From positions 1 through 38,871 of the forward strand of contig RZZS01000018.1 in NCBI GenBank assembly GCA_009929775.1: a stretch of 38,871 bases of DNA. Direction: 5' to 3'. Under the pieces are notes generated by a model. It searched no databases, had not been told where the DNA came from, and saw nothing but the letters and a program-made list of their open reading frames with translations. Below are positions 17,346 to 25,399 of this stretch, one piece after another (the stretch's first letter is position 1; the number at the start of each line of letters is the position of its first letter). Origin of the DNA: Alphaproteobacteria bacterium (GTDB lineage: Bacteria > Pseudomonadota > Alphaproteobacteria > Micavibrionales > Micavibrionaceae). The position numbers were made by a program, and so were the translations under genes.

Positions 17346-18557
17346 ATGGCCGGTGTAAATATTCTCGTTTCCGAATCCACGCGTCGGATGCTTGGTCCGG
17401 AGATTGTCGCTTTCCTTGAGGAGCAGGCTGTTCGTCCCAAGGCCATATTCAGCAAGTACGATTTCAATAGTGCAAGCCTTGCGGGCCGACTGGGTGAGAA
17501 CGTACGGGTAGATAGTATGCTGAGGGAATCCGGAATCGAGGATGCCGGAAGACGAGAAACTTTAAAGCGGGCGTTCCGTGCTGCGACGTCACTTCCGGAC
17601 ATGGCGCTTGAGGCGGAGGGGCTGGTCGCGTTGCCGGATCCGAATGGAAAAAACGCGTCCCTTCTGTCCTCAATGGCCCGGATGCCGGTCGATTCATTCG
17701 ATCCGGTGGTCGAAACTCTTAATCGAAAGGACCTCTTGACGTATTCCCTGTTTCATGAGGCCGCGCATACGCGTCCTGAGCAAATGCATATGTCGGCGCA
17801 GGAAATGCGGGAAAATGACAGCGATCTGATTGCAAACGGGCTCTACGCGCGCGCCTATGAGCGTGGTCTTGTCAGCGACGTTCGGGTTCCAGAATTCGTG
17901 TCCTACGCGCGCGCCCTCGGGGTGGTCATGTCGGGCAACAATATTTCGCCTTACACCTTCAGCGGAACCATCGATCCGGACGAGACAACAAACTGGGTGC
18001 TTTCCGGGAACCCGGAGACACGGTTCTGGGCGATCAATAACGCGTTGGTTGACGTGTATCGCTCCATTGGGAGCGAGCATGACTCTAGTCGTATCCGCTT
18101 TTACGCTCTCGGCGAGATCGAAGGTAACGGGTTCCTGTCTGGCTCTCAGCGGGATCGCTTTGAAGAGCTGTCTCGTTCGGGGGAGGATGCTCCATTATCC
18201 GACATCAAGAGCTTCCTGGCAGAACTTGAGATTCCCGGGGAAGTTCAGCCGCGATACGCCATGGCGATTCGCGATGCCATGATCAATGAGGGTGTTCGGA
18301 TGGTAACCGAGCAGCCCGGATTGCTTTATGAATCACTCAAATCCAACCTTCTCAGGGGAGACTATGATTACGACGCCGGGCTTAAAACCCAGATGCAGAA
18401 CGCGGTTCTTGGTATGGAAAATCTGGCTTCGAACCATTTCGGCATAGAAGGCGCGCCGTATACGCGTTATTTAAGGCAATCAGGTGAAAACCTGACGTCA
18501 GGACTCGCGCCGAAGAGTCTGCGCGTGGCTCCGTCCTTTGGCGGAATTACGCCATAG
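17346..18557 (+). CDS. unrecognised protein with HEXXH zinc-peptidase-like motif
   Basis: I do not recognise the family of this 403-residue protein. It has no signal peptide or membrane segment, so it is probably cytoplasmic. Residues 137-141 read HEAAH, preceded by LTYSLF, the usual hydrophobic helix context of zincins. Fifteen residues later comes ENDSDLIANGLY (Glu156, Asp160), which fits the third-ligand helix (E-x-x-x-D-x-x-A) of gluzincin-type peptidases. The N-terminal 130 residues and the acidic C-terminal half show no motif I know. It has no nearby partner, and its end overlaps the gltX end by 11 bases on the other strand. Base usage is less GC-biased than that of its neighbours. The metallopeptidase role is an inference from one motif, and catalysis is unproven. 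Confidence 0.7.
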   Translation: MAGVNILVSESTRRMLGPEIVAFLEEQAVRPKAIFSKYDFNSASLAGRLGENVRVDSMLRESGIEDAGRRETLKRAFRAATSLPDMALEAEGLVALPDPNGKNASLLSSMARMPVDSFDPVVETLNRKDLLTYSLFHEAAHTRPEQMHMSAQEMRENDSDLIANGLYARAYERGLVSDVRVPEFVSYARALGVVMSGNNISPYTFSGTIDPDETTNWVLSGNPETRFWAINNALVDVYRSIGSEHDSSRIRFYALGEIEGNGFLSGSQRDRFEELSRSGEDAPLSDIKSFLAELEIPGEVQPRYAMAIRDAMINEGVRMVTEQPGLLYESLKSNLLRGDYDYDAGLKTQMQNAVLGMENLASNHFGIEGAPYTRYLRQSGENLTSGLAPKSLRVAPSFGGITP

Positions 18558-19947
18558 CCGCGTCCATCCGCGCGAGAGTCTCCTCCCTGCCCATGATTTC
18601 GGCAGCCTTGAAGATTGGCGGAGAGGTGGTTGCGCCGGTCAGGGCTGCCCGAAAGGGCATGATGACCTTGCCGAGCTTGCCGTCAGCCTGCCGTGCCGCG
18701 AAATCACGAAAGGCTTGCTCCAGCGGTTCCGCTGAGAAGTCGGGAGCGGATTCGATCAACGTCCGGATGCCGGGCAGGATCTCGGCGCTGTCCGCGAGCG
18801 CTTTTTGTGCCTTGTCGTTGAACGAACGGGGTGCAATCGCATAAAAGGAGGCTTCGTCAGCAAGCTGGACGATGGTTTTCGCCCGGTCTTTTAAATCATC
18901 AAGGCCCAAAAAGATCCATTTGAGGGTCACTGGGGTTAGTTTCAGTCCGCGCTTTTGATACTCCGTATCAAGCAGACCCATGAGACGCTCGTTGCTAGCG
19001 AGCTTGATGTAATGGGCATTAAGGCTCTCGAGCTTGGCAAAATCAAATTTTGCTGCCGCTTTGTTTATGCCGTCGAGCTCGAAGAGCTCAACGGCTCGGT
19101 CTGTTGGAATAATTTCCTCATCGCCGTGGCTCCAGCCCAGCCGAAGAAGGTAGTTACGCATCGCCTCAGGCAGGAAGCCCATTTCGCGGTATTCCGCGAC
19201 GCTCTGCGCGCCGTGGCGTTTGGAAAATTTGGATCCGTCGGGGCCGTGAATCAGGGGCAGGTGGGCGTAGGTCGGCTTTTCCCATTCGAGCGCGTCGTAG
19301 ATGACGTTCTGACGAAAGGTGTTGTTGAGGTGGTCGTCGCCGCGCAGGACGTGCGTGACGCCCATATCGTGATCGTCGACTACGACCGAGAGCATGTAGG
19401 TCGGCGTGCCGTCGGAGCGGAGCAGGATAAAGTCGTCGAGTTGTTTGTTTTCGACTTTGACGTCGCCCTGCACCTTGTCGTGGACCACGGTAAACCCGTC
19501 CACCGGAGCCTTGATCCGCACCACCGGCTTGACGCCTTCCGGCGCCTCCGACGGGCCGCGGTCGCGCCAGCGCCGGTCGTAGACGGCGCTGCGTCCTTCG
19601 GCGCGGGCGGTCTCGCGCATGCGCTCCAGTTCCTCCGGAGTGCAGTAGCAGTAATACGCCTTGCCCGCCGCAAGGAGTTCATTTGCGACGTCGATATGAC
19701 GCTGGCGGTTTTCGTATTGGGAATAAATCTCGCCCTTATTGTCCCAGTCGAGTTCGAGCCAGCGCAGACCGTCGAGAATAACCTCAACCGCTTCCTTCGA
19801 GTAACGCTCGCGGTCGGTGTCCTCGATGCGCATCAGGAAGGTTCCCCCGGTATGCCGGGCGTAAAGCCAGTTGAACAGCGCGGTGCGCGCGTTGCCGATA
19901 TGCATGAAGCCGGTCGGCGAGGGCGGAAAGCGGGTAACGACACTCAT
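18547..19947 (-). CDS. gltX: glutamyl-tRNA synthetase
   Basis: Class I aminoacyl-tRNA synthetase charging tRNA-Glu, and perhaps tRNA-Gln in organisms lacking GlnRS. The 466 residues hold the HIGH motif as HIGN (16-19) in FPPSPTGFMHIGNAR, the LMRIEDTDRERY block, a CYC pair at 100-102, LRGDDHLNNTFRQ, and the KMSKS-type loop KFSKR at 240-244. The C-terminal anticodon-binding helices follow. The start at 19947 is backed by an AAAGGATG ribosome-binding site. It is divergent from comEC with a 93-base gap. Confidence 0.97.
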   Translation of the reverse strand: MSVVTRFPPSPTGFMHIGNARTALFNWLYARHTGGTFLMRIEDTDRERYSKEAVEVILDGLRWLELDWDNKGEIYSQYENRQRHIDVANELLAAGKAYYCYCTPEELERMRETARAEGRSAVYDRRWRDRGPSEAPEGVKPVVRIKAPVDGFTVVHDKVQGDVKVENKQLDDFILLRSDGTPTYMLSVVVDDHDMGVTHVLRGDDHLNNTFRQNVIYDALEWEKPTYAHLPLIHGPDGSKFSKRHGAQSVAEYREMGFLPEAMRNYLLRLGWSHGDEEIIPTDRAVELFELDGINKAAAKFDFAKLESLNAHYIKLASNERLMGLLDTEYQKRGLKLTPVTLKWIFLGLDDLKDRAKTIVQLADEASFYAIAPRSFNDKAQKALADSAEILPGIRTLIESAPDFSAEPLEQAFRDFAARQADGKLGKVIMPFRAALTGATTSPPIFKAAEIMGREETLARMDAAMA

Positions 19948-20040
19948 AGGCAGACATCCTTTTTTAAGGCGATCCTTGTTTGGGCCTCAGTAATAAGTCA
20001 ATAATGCCGTTCGGTCAAAGATCAACGGATGTGACGGGCA

Positions 20041-22191
20041 GTGCGATCAGCGGTCCTTGCCAGATTATTCGATTCGCGCCCGCGCCTTCCGTCGGCGCGT
20101 GCGCTGTTGCTCGAGGAAATGGCGGCGCAGCAGGGGCGGCTTGTCTACTGGCTGCCGGTGTTTCTCGGGTGCGGGATTGCCGCTTATTTTCTTCTGACCG
20201 TCGAGCCGTCGATCGTTCCGGGCGTTTTTTCGGTGCTTCTCATCGGATCGGCCATAGCGGTGTTCTGGCCGTTCAGGAACGGTTCCGAGCGAAATCTCGT
20301 CACGTTCGCGGCCCTGACGGGTTTGTTCTGGGTCGCTTTGGGGTTTACGGCGGCGCAGATCCGTATGGACGTTCTCGCAGCGCCCGTGCTGGGCAAGGAA
20401 ATGCGCTATGCCGACGTCACCGGAACGATCCGCGACCTCGACCGGCTGGACGAGGAGGGGGCGGTGCGGATGACGCTCGGCAATCTCCTGATCGAGGACC
20501 TGAAGCCGGGGGAGACACCGCATCTGGTGCGGATCAAGGTTCACGACGGGGTCGGCTTGCGGAACGGCAAGCGGGTCAAGGTGCTCGCGGGGCTTCATCC
20601 GCCTTCGCCGCCGGTGTCGCCCGGCGCGTTCGACTTCCAGCGCTACAGTTTCTTCAAGCGTCTCGGTGCGGTCGGGTTTGCCTATAACCGGCCGGAGATC
20701 GTCGGCGCGGACAAGAGCGGCGTCCGCGAGTTGCTCGACAATCTGCGCCAGAGCGTGGCCGAGAGGGTGGCGGCGCGGGTTGCCTGGCCGGACGGGGCGA
20801 TCGTTACGGCGCTTTCGACGGGGGAGGTTGCCGCCATTCCCGAGGAGGATATGGAGGCGATGCGCGAGGCGGGTCTCGCGCACCTGCTGGCGCTTTCCGG
20901 GATGAATGTCGGGATGATCGCGGCCTGCGTGTTCTTCCTGAGCCGCCTGCTGATGGCGGCCTTTCCCGGATTTGCCCTGCGGCACCCGATCAAGAAATAC
21001 GCGGCCGTATTCGGGTTACTGGCGGCGATCGGGTATACGTTGTTCGTCGGGGCGAACGTTCCGGCGGTTCGGGCGGTATTGATGACCGGCGTTGTGATGA
21101 TCGCGATCATGCTTGATCGCTGGGCCTTGTCCTTGCGGCTTGTCGCTCTTTCGGCGCTCGCGATCCTCCTGGTCTCGCCGGAAGCGCTTGTCGGGGCAAG
21201 TTTCCAGATGTCCTTTGCCGCGGTCACGGCTCTTATCTGCTTTTACGAATCGGTTCATATAAAGGTCAAGGAGCTCTATCAGGCGGCCGGATGGTTCCGT
21301 CGGGGAGCGCTCTACATTCTGGGCGTGTGCGTGACGACGATTATCGCCACCGGCGCGACCGCGCCGTTCTCGCTTTTTCACTTCCAGCAACTGGCGATGT
21401 ATGGGGTGTTGGCGAACGCGCTCGCCGTGCCGATCATGTCGTTCATGGTCATGCCGTTTATTGTTCTCTCCTATATCACCATTCCGCTCGGGCTTGATTT
21501 TCTGACCCTGCCGGTTGCCGGACTTGGCGTTGAATGGACGCGGGCGATCGCGCACTGGACGACGGGAATGGACGGGGCTGTCTGGCTCGTTCCAGGCTGG
21601 CCGGTTTCGGCGTTCGCGCTTGTGCTTTCGGGAAGTCTCTTTATGCTTCTCTGGCGCGGGCGGCTGCGATTCGCGGGGCTCGTGCCATTGGTGTTCGGCG
21701 CGGGAATTGCCGTTTCGTCGCCGCCGCCGGACCTGCTCGTCTCGTCGTCAGGCAGGCTCGTGGCGTTTCGGGGGAGCGACGGAGAACTCTACGCCTCGAC
21801 GCTCCGCAGCGACCGCTTCGACCGGGAAAACTGGGCGCGCCAGCTCGGCGTTGACGAGGAAAGCGGCGTTACGCGCTGGCCCGCCGAGGGAAAAATAGAG
21901 GGGCGGGGGCTTGTGTGCGGTGAGCTGGGCTGCCGCCTTGAACTCAAAGGGCGCCGGATCGCCGTTCGGTTCTCGCCCTATGGATTGTCCGAGGACTGCG
22001 CGTGGGCGGATCTCGTGGTCTCGCGCGAGCCCGTCAAGCCATGGCTGTGCGGGGAAACGGCGGTCATCGATCGCTTCGACGTCTGGCGCGACGGTGCGCA
22101 CAGCGTACGCCTGAGCGGCGATGAGATCGTGGTGCACACCGTCGCGGAGGAGCGGGGGCAACGCCCCTGGACGGGGAGCAATTCGCGGTAG
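20041..22191 (+). CDS. comEC: ComEC/Rec2-family inner-membrane channel protein
   Basis: Predicted polytopic membrane protein of the competence family that carries DNA across the inner membrane in transformable bacteria. The 716 residues begin with a GTG at 20041. The first in-frame ATG, at 20119, has its purine run too close. After two membrane segments comes the soluble N-terminal OB-like domain (about 115-220, VTGTIRDLDRLDEEGAVRMTL). The Competence core with ALSTGEVAAIPEEDMEAMREAGLAHLLALSGMN is next, and many more membrane helices extend to about residue 560. The C-terminal 150 residues are the alphaproteobacterial form without the HxHxDH metallo-beta-lactamase motif. No other competence genes are in the window, so a role in DNA uptake is by family only. 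Confidence 0.92.
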   Translation: MRSAVLARLFDSRPRLPSARALLLEEMAAQQGRLVYWLPVFLGCGIAAYFLLTVEPSIVPGVFSVLLIGSAIAVFWPFRNGSERNLVTFAALTGLFWVALGFTAAQIRMDVLAAPVLGKEMRYADVTGTIRDLDRLDEEGAVRMTLGNLLIEDLKPGETPHLVRIKVHDGVGLRNGKRVKVLAGLHPPSPPVSPGAFDFQRYSFFKRLGAVGFAYNRPEIVGADKSGVRELLDNLRQSVAERVAARVAWPDGAIVTALSTGEVAAIPEEDMEAMREAGLAHLLALSGMNVGMIAACVFFLSRLLMAAFPGFALRHPIKKYAAVFGLLAAIGYTLFVGANVPAVRAVLMTGVVMIAIMLDRWALSLRLVALSALAILLVSPEALVGASFQMSFAAVTALICFYESVHIKVKELYQAAGWFRRGALYILGVCVTTIIATGATAPFSLFHFQQLAMYGVLANALAVPIMSFMVMPFIVLSYITIPLGLDFLTLPVAGLGVEWTRAIAHWTTGMDGAVWLVPGWPVSAFALVLSGSLFMLLWRGRLRFAGLVPLVFGAGIAVSSPPPDLLVSSSGRLVAFRGSDGELYASTLRSDRFDRENWARQLGVDEESGVTRWPAEGKIEGRGLVCGELGCRLELKGRRIAVRFSPYGLSEDCAWADLVVSREPVKPWLCGETAVIDRFDVWRDGAHSVRLSGDEIVVHTVAEERGQRPWTGSNSR

Positions 22192-22220
22192 CGGCGGCAC
22201 GGTCGCGGAGAGACGGAAGT

Positions 22221-22898
22221 TTACTGGTACGTTCGAAGCAGGCTCACAAGGCGGCCTTGAATCCGGACTTGCGCGGCATCGTATACCTGTTCTTCGAAAT
22301 CGTCGTTCTCGGGTTTCAGGACGATTTTGCCGCCACGCCGGTAAAGACGCTTGAGAGTGGCTTCCTCGCCGTCGACCAGCGCCACGACGATCTGGCCGTC
22401 TTCGGCGGAGTCGCAGCGGCGGATGATGACTATGTCTTCGTTGTTAATGCCCGCCTTGATCATCGAATCGCCGTCGACGGTCAGCGCGTAGTGTGCGCCG
22501 GAGCCGATGAATCCCGGCGGCAAATCGATGGTCTGGCCTTCGTCGCGCAGCGCCTCGATCGGCGTTCCGGCGGCGATTCGTCCGTACAATGGGACCGTGT
22601 CCAGTGCCGCGCTTGCGTAAACGGCATTGATGTTGCGCGACAGGTCGGCGACGTGTCCGTGGTCGTCGTCGTCCGGGCGGTACCCTTCGGGAAGGCGTTT
22701 GATCTCGAGCGCGCGGGCCCGGTGCGGGAGCCGTTCGAGATAACCGCGCTCCACAAGGCCGGTAATGAGGCGGTGCACGCCCGATTTCGACTTGAGGCCC
22801 AGAGCTTCCTTCATTTCGTCGAAGGAGGGGGCGATATCGCCGTCCTTCATGCGCTCATGAATGAAGAGGAGCAGGTCGCGCTGCTTCTTGGTTAACAT
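22221..22898 (-). CDS. lexA: LexA repressor
   Basis: SOS-response repressor that self-cleaves when RecA is activated. The 225 residues have an N-terminal winged helix (MLTKKQRDLLLFIHERM to about 65, recognition helix near SKSGVHRLITGL) and a linker. The cleavage site is Ala110-Gly111 in RIAAGTPIEA, with the catalytic dyad Ser145 (GDSMI) and Lys183 (EATLKRLY). The start at 22898 matches the family. An SOS box about 50 bases upstream indicates autoregulation. Upstream genes on the same strand are trpCDG. The comEC stop faces it 29 bases away. Confidence 0.97.
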   Translation of the reverse strand: MLTKKQRDLLLFIHERMKDGDIAPSFDEMKEALGLKSKSGVHRLITGLVERGYLERLPHRARALEIKRLPEGYRPDDDDHGHVADLSRNINAVYASAALDTVPLYGRIAAGTPIEALRDEGQTIDLPPGFIGSGAHYALTVDGDSMIKAGINNEDIVIIRRCDSAEDGQIVVALVDGEEATLKRLYRRGGKIVLKPENDDFEEQVYDAAQVRIQGRLVSLLRTYQ

Positions 22899-22947
22899 GG
22901 CCGTGTTTTCCGTCGTTATGGATCGCTTTTTCGAACTGTCTCTTTAT

Positions 22948-22962
22948 GTTCTACTTTGGTTC
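22948..22962. promoter_or_regulatory. SOS box (LexA operator)
   Basis: GTTC-TACTTTG-GTTC at 22948-22962 is an exact match to the alphaproteobacterial LexA operator GTTC-N7-GTTC. It lies 50 bases before the lexA start codon and 10 bases after the end of trpC, in the only gap available for a lexA promoter. LexA probably represses its own gene from here. Confidence 0.85.
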
Positions 22963-22972
22963 CCGTTTCGTG

Positions 22973-23767
22973 TCAATTCGTTCCGAGAAGATTGCGCATG
23001 GCGGCGCCAATATCGTTCTGGCGCATCAGCGATTCCCCGACGAGACAGGCGAGGAATCCGCCCCGAAGAAGGTGCAGGATGTCCTCGTTCGTCCGGATCC
23101 CGCTTTCGGCCACTTTGACGACATCACCGGGGATCAACATCCCAAGTTCATTACAGGTGTCAAGGTCGACTTCCAGTGTCTTGAGATTGCGGTTGTTAAT
23201 GCCGATCATGTACGGCGAGAGCTTCATAGCGCGCTCGAGTTCCGGGAGGTCGTGAACCTCGACAAGAACATCCATTTGGAGGTCATGCGCGGTTCGGTAA
23301 AGGGTCGCAGCGTCGGCGTCTGAAAGAGCGGCCATGATGAGAAGCACGCAATCCGCACCCATGATCCGCGATTCGAATATCTGGTAGGGCTCGAGCATGA
23401 AATCCTTGCGCAGGACGGGCAGGGCGCAGGCCTCGCGGGCCTCTTTCAGGTCTTCGTCCTGTCCGAGGAAAAAGTCCGGTTCCGTCAGGACCGAAAGGCA
23501 GGTCGCGCCGTTCTCTTCGTAGGTGCGCGCGATAGACCGTGGGTCAAAGTCCGCGCGGATAAGGCCCTTGCTGGGCGAGGCTTTCTTGACTTCTGCGATC
23601 AGGGCCGGGTGGCTGTGGGTTCCGTGGCGCCGGATCGCGCTGATGAACCCGCGGGGCGGCGCGGCAGAGGCGGTCTGGCGCTCGAGTTCCCGGAGAGAGA
23701 CGAAATCCGCCCGGCTTGCGGTGCGTTTGCGGGTGGATTCGCAGATGGCGGTGAGCGTATCAGTCAT
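22973..23767 (-). CDS. trpC: indole-3-glycerol phosphate synthase
   Basis: TIM-barrel enzyme closing the indole ring in tryptophan synthesis. With the ATG at 23767 it has 264 residues starting [15 protein letters not shown]. The longer reading from 23818 lies inside trpD and adds unrelated residues. Visible motifs are ALIAEVKKASPSKGLI (catalytic Lys), EENGATCLSVLTEPDFF, LRKDFMLEPYQIFESR, VEVHDLPELERA, IGINNRNLKTLEVDL and VAESGI. Its first eight bases overlap the trpD end (ATGACTGA), with GGAAG in front. It is a single-function enzyme, not fused to TrpF. Confidence 0.97.
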   Translation of the reverse strand: MTDTLTAICESTRKRTASRADFVSLRELERQTASAAPPRGFISAIRRHGTHSHPALIAEVKKASPSKGLIRADFDPRSIARTYEENGATCLSVLTEPDFFLGQDEDLKEAREACALPVLRKDFMLEPYQIFESRIMGADCVLLIMAALSDADAATLYRTAHDLQMDVLVEVHDLPELERAMKLSPYMIGINNRNLKTLEVDLDTCNELGMLIPGDVVKVAESGIRTNEDILHLLRGGFLACLVGESLMRQNDIGAAMRNLLGTN

Positions 23768-24782
23768 GACGACTTCCGCCTTGCTGCGAAAACCGCGCAT
23801 AGTTGTCGAGCACCTCAAGGGCGCGTCCGCTATCGACGGCGTCGGCGGCGCGCTCGACTCCCGCTTTCAGGTCGTCGGTCGATCCGTGAATTTTCAGGAC
23901 CGCTGCCGCGTTTGCGAGGACGACGTCGCGATAGGCGTTCCTTTCCCCTTTGAGAATGGCGAGCAGGGCTTGTGCGTTCGTTTCCGGAGAACCGCCCTTT
24001 AAATCGTCGGGTTTGCATCCGGGCAGACCGAAATCTGCGGGGGTCAGTACGTCTTCGCGCACCGTTCCCCCATCGAGTATCGCGATCCGGGTCGGGCCGG
24101 TCAGGGTTATTTCGTCCATGCCGTCGCTGCCGTGAACGATCCATGCGCGCTGGCTGCCAAGATTATACAGAGCCTGCGCGACAGGCAGGATCCAGCGTTC
24201 GTCGAAGACGCCGAGAAGCTGATAGCGCGTTCCCGCCGGGTTGGCGAGCGGGCCGAGGAGGTTGAAGATCGTTCGTACGCCGAGCTGTTGGCGGATCGGG
24301 ACGACATGTTTCACCGCAGAGTGGTGGCGCGGCGCCATCAGGAAGCAGTAATTGAAGCGCTCCAGCGCTTCCTCGAGCCGCTCAACCGGCATGTCGAGAT
24401 TGATCCCCAGTTTTTCCAGAACGTCGCCCGCTCCGGATTTCGAACTGGCAGCCCGGTTGCCGTGCTTGGCGACGGGCACGCCGCAGGCAGCGGCCACAAG
24501 GGCGACCGCGGTAGAGATATTATAAGAGCCAGAAAAATCTCCGCCGGTCCCGCAACAATCGACTGCGTCCTCCGGGGCAAGGATAGTCAGAGCCCGGTCG
24601 CGCAGGACGCTTGCCGCCCCGGTGATTTCCTCGGGTGTTTCCCCGCGGAGCGCGAGTGCCATAAGAAACGCGCCCGTCTGGGAATCGCTTGAGCCACCGG
24701 ACATGATGAGCTCCATGGCTTCAGCCATCTGGGCGGCAGTCAGGGGGGCGCCCGCATGTAGAATTTTCAGAAAGTTTTTCAT
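23760..24782 (-). CDS. trpD: anthranilate phosphoribosyltransferase
   Basis: Adds phosphoribosyl to anthranilate. With the ATG at 24782, overlapping the trpG stop as ATGA, the product is 340 residues starting MKNFLKIL, the normal length. The open frame extends to 25127, but those extra residues are antisense-like. Motifs: [16 protein letters not shown] (PRPP binding), [54 protein letters not shown], and the DEITLTGP loop. It is coupled to trpG upstream and trpC downstream. Confidence 0.97.
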   Translation of the reverse strand: MKNFLKILHAGAPLTAAQMAEAMELIMSGGSSDSQTGAFLMALALRGETPEEITGAASVLRDRALTILAPEDAVDCCGTGGDFSGSYNISTAVALVAAACGVPVAKHGNRAASSKSGAGDVLEKLGINLDMPVERLEEALERFNYCFLMAPRHHSAVKHVVPIRQQLGVRTIFNLLGPLANPAGTRYQLLGVFDERWILPVAQALYNLGSQRAWIVHGSDGMDEITLTGPTRIAILDGGTVREDVLTPADFGLPGCKPDDLKGGSPETNAQALLAILKGERNAYRDVVLANAAAVLKIHGSTDDLKAGVERAADAVDSGRALEVLDNYARFSQQGGSRHD

Positions 24783-25363
24783 CCAGCGGAAATTTTTGTC
24801 AGTTGAAGAAAATTGCTCAGGAGGCTGTGCCCGTTCTCGGTGGCATAGCTCTCGGGGTGGAACTGGACGCCGTAGACCGGCAGGGACCGGTGCGAAAGGC
24901 CCATGATGAGACCGTCGTCCGTTTCGGCGGTGACGACGAGTTCGTCCGGAAGGCTTTCCCGCTCGACAATGAGCGAGTGGTACCGCGTCGCAGAAAAGGG
25001 TGAGGGCAGGCTGCGGAATATGTCTTTGCCGGTGTGGTGGATATTTCGGACTTTGCCGTGAACCGGCTCTGGTGCGCGGATCACTTTGCCCCCGAAAACC
25101 TGCCCGATGGCCTGGTGTCCAAGACATACGCCGAAGAGCGGAACCCGCGCGGCGGCCGCTTTCTCGATCATCTCGAGACAGATGCCAGCATGATCCGGGT
25201 CGCTTGGGCCGGGAGAAATGATGATTCCATCGGGCTTCAGGCTCAGGACCTCGTTGGCGGTGATGTGGTCGTTCCGGAAGACATCGACCGTCTCGCCCAG
25301 ATCGCCGAAATACTGGACAAGGTTGTAGGTAAAGCTGTCGTAATTATCAATGAGTACGAGCAT
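24779..25363 (-). CDS. trpG: anthranilate synthase glutamine amidotransferase subunit
   Basis: Class I glutamine amidotransferase supplying ammonia to TrpE. With the ATG at 25363 it is 194 residues starting [20 protein letters not shown], the exact family start. A longer reading from 25441 adds 26 residues that run through the neighbouring gene on the other strand. Catalytic triad: Cys80 in GVCLGHQ, His169 and Glu171 in QFHPES. Also [13 protein letters not shown]. No ribosome-binding site is visible before the ATG. It can also serve p-aminobenzoate synthesis in some species. It heads the trpGDC unit, away from trpE. Confidence 0.96.
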   Translation of the reverse strand: MLVLIDNYDSFTYNLVQYFGDLGETVDVFRNDHITANEVLSLKPDGIIISPGPSDPDHAGICLEMIEKAAAARVPLFGVCLGHQAIGQVFGGKVIRAPEPVHGKVRNIHHTGKDIFRSLPSPFSATRYHSLIVERESLPDELVVTAETDDGLIMGLSHRSLPVYGVQFHPESYATENGHSLLSNFLQLTKISAG

Positions 25364-25370
25364 ACACAGG

Positions 25371-25399
25371 TTTATGGCGTATGATTGCGTTGTCTGCAA
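25371..25399 (-). promoter_or_regulatory. possible trpGDC promoter
   Basis: On the minus strand, TTGCAG (25399-25394) is followed by a 17-base spacer and CATAAA (25376-25371). Transcription would begin at about 25364, directly before the trpG ATG at 25363, so it would be leaderless. It overlaps the first codons of the plus-strand deacetylase reading frame if that starts at 25381. This rests on weak consensus matches only. Confidence 0.3.

Noticed and set aside
18955-20004. 349-codon plus-strand open frame opposite gltX
   Set aside because: Antisense to glutamyl-tRNA synthetase with all motifs present. No family features of its own.
24783-25127. N-terminal extension of trpD
   Set aside because: The open frame extends 115 codons upstream through trpG, but the extra residues are Arg/His/Pro-rich. 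The ATG at 24782 overlaps the trpG stop in the usual coupled way.
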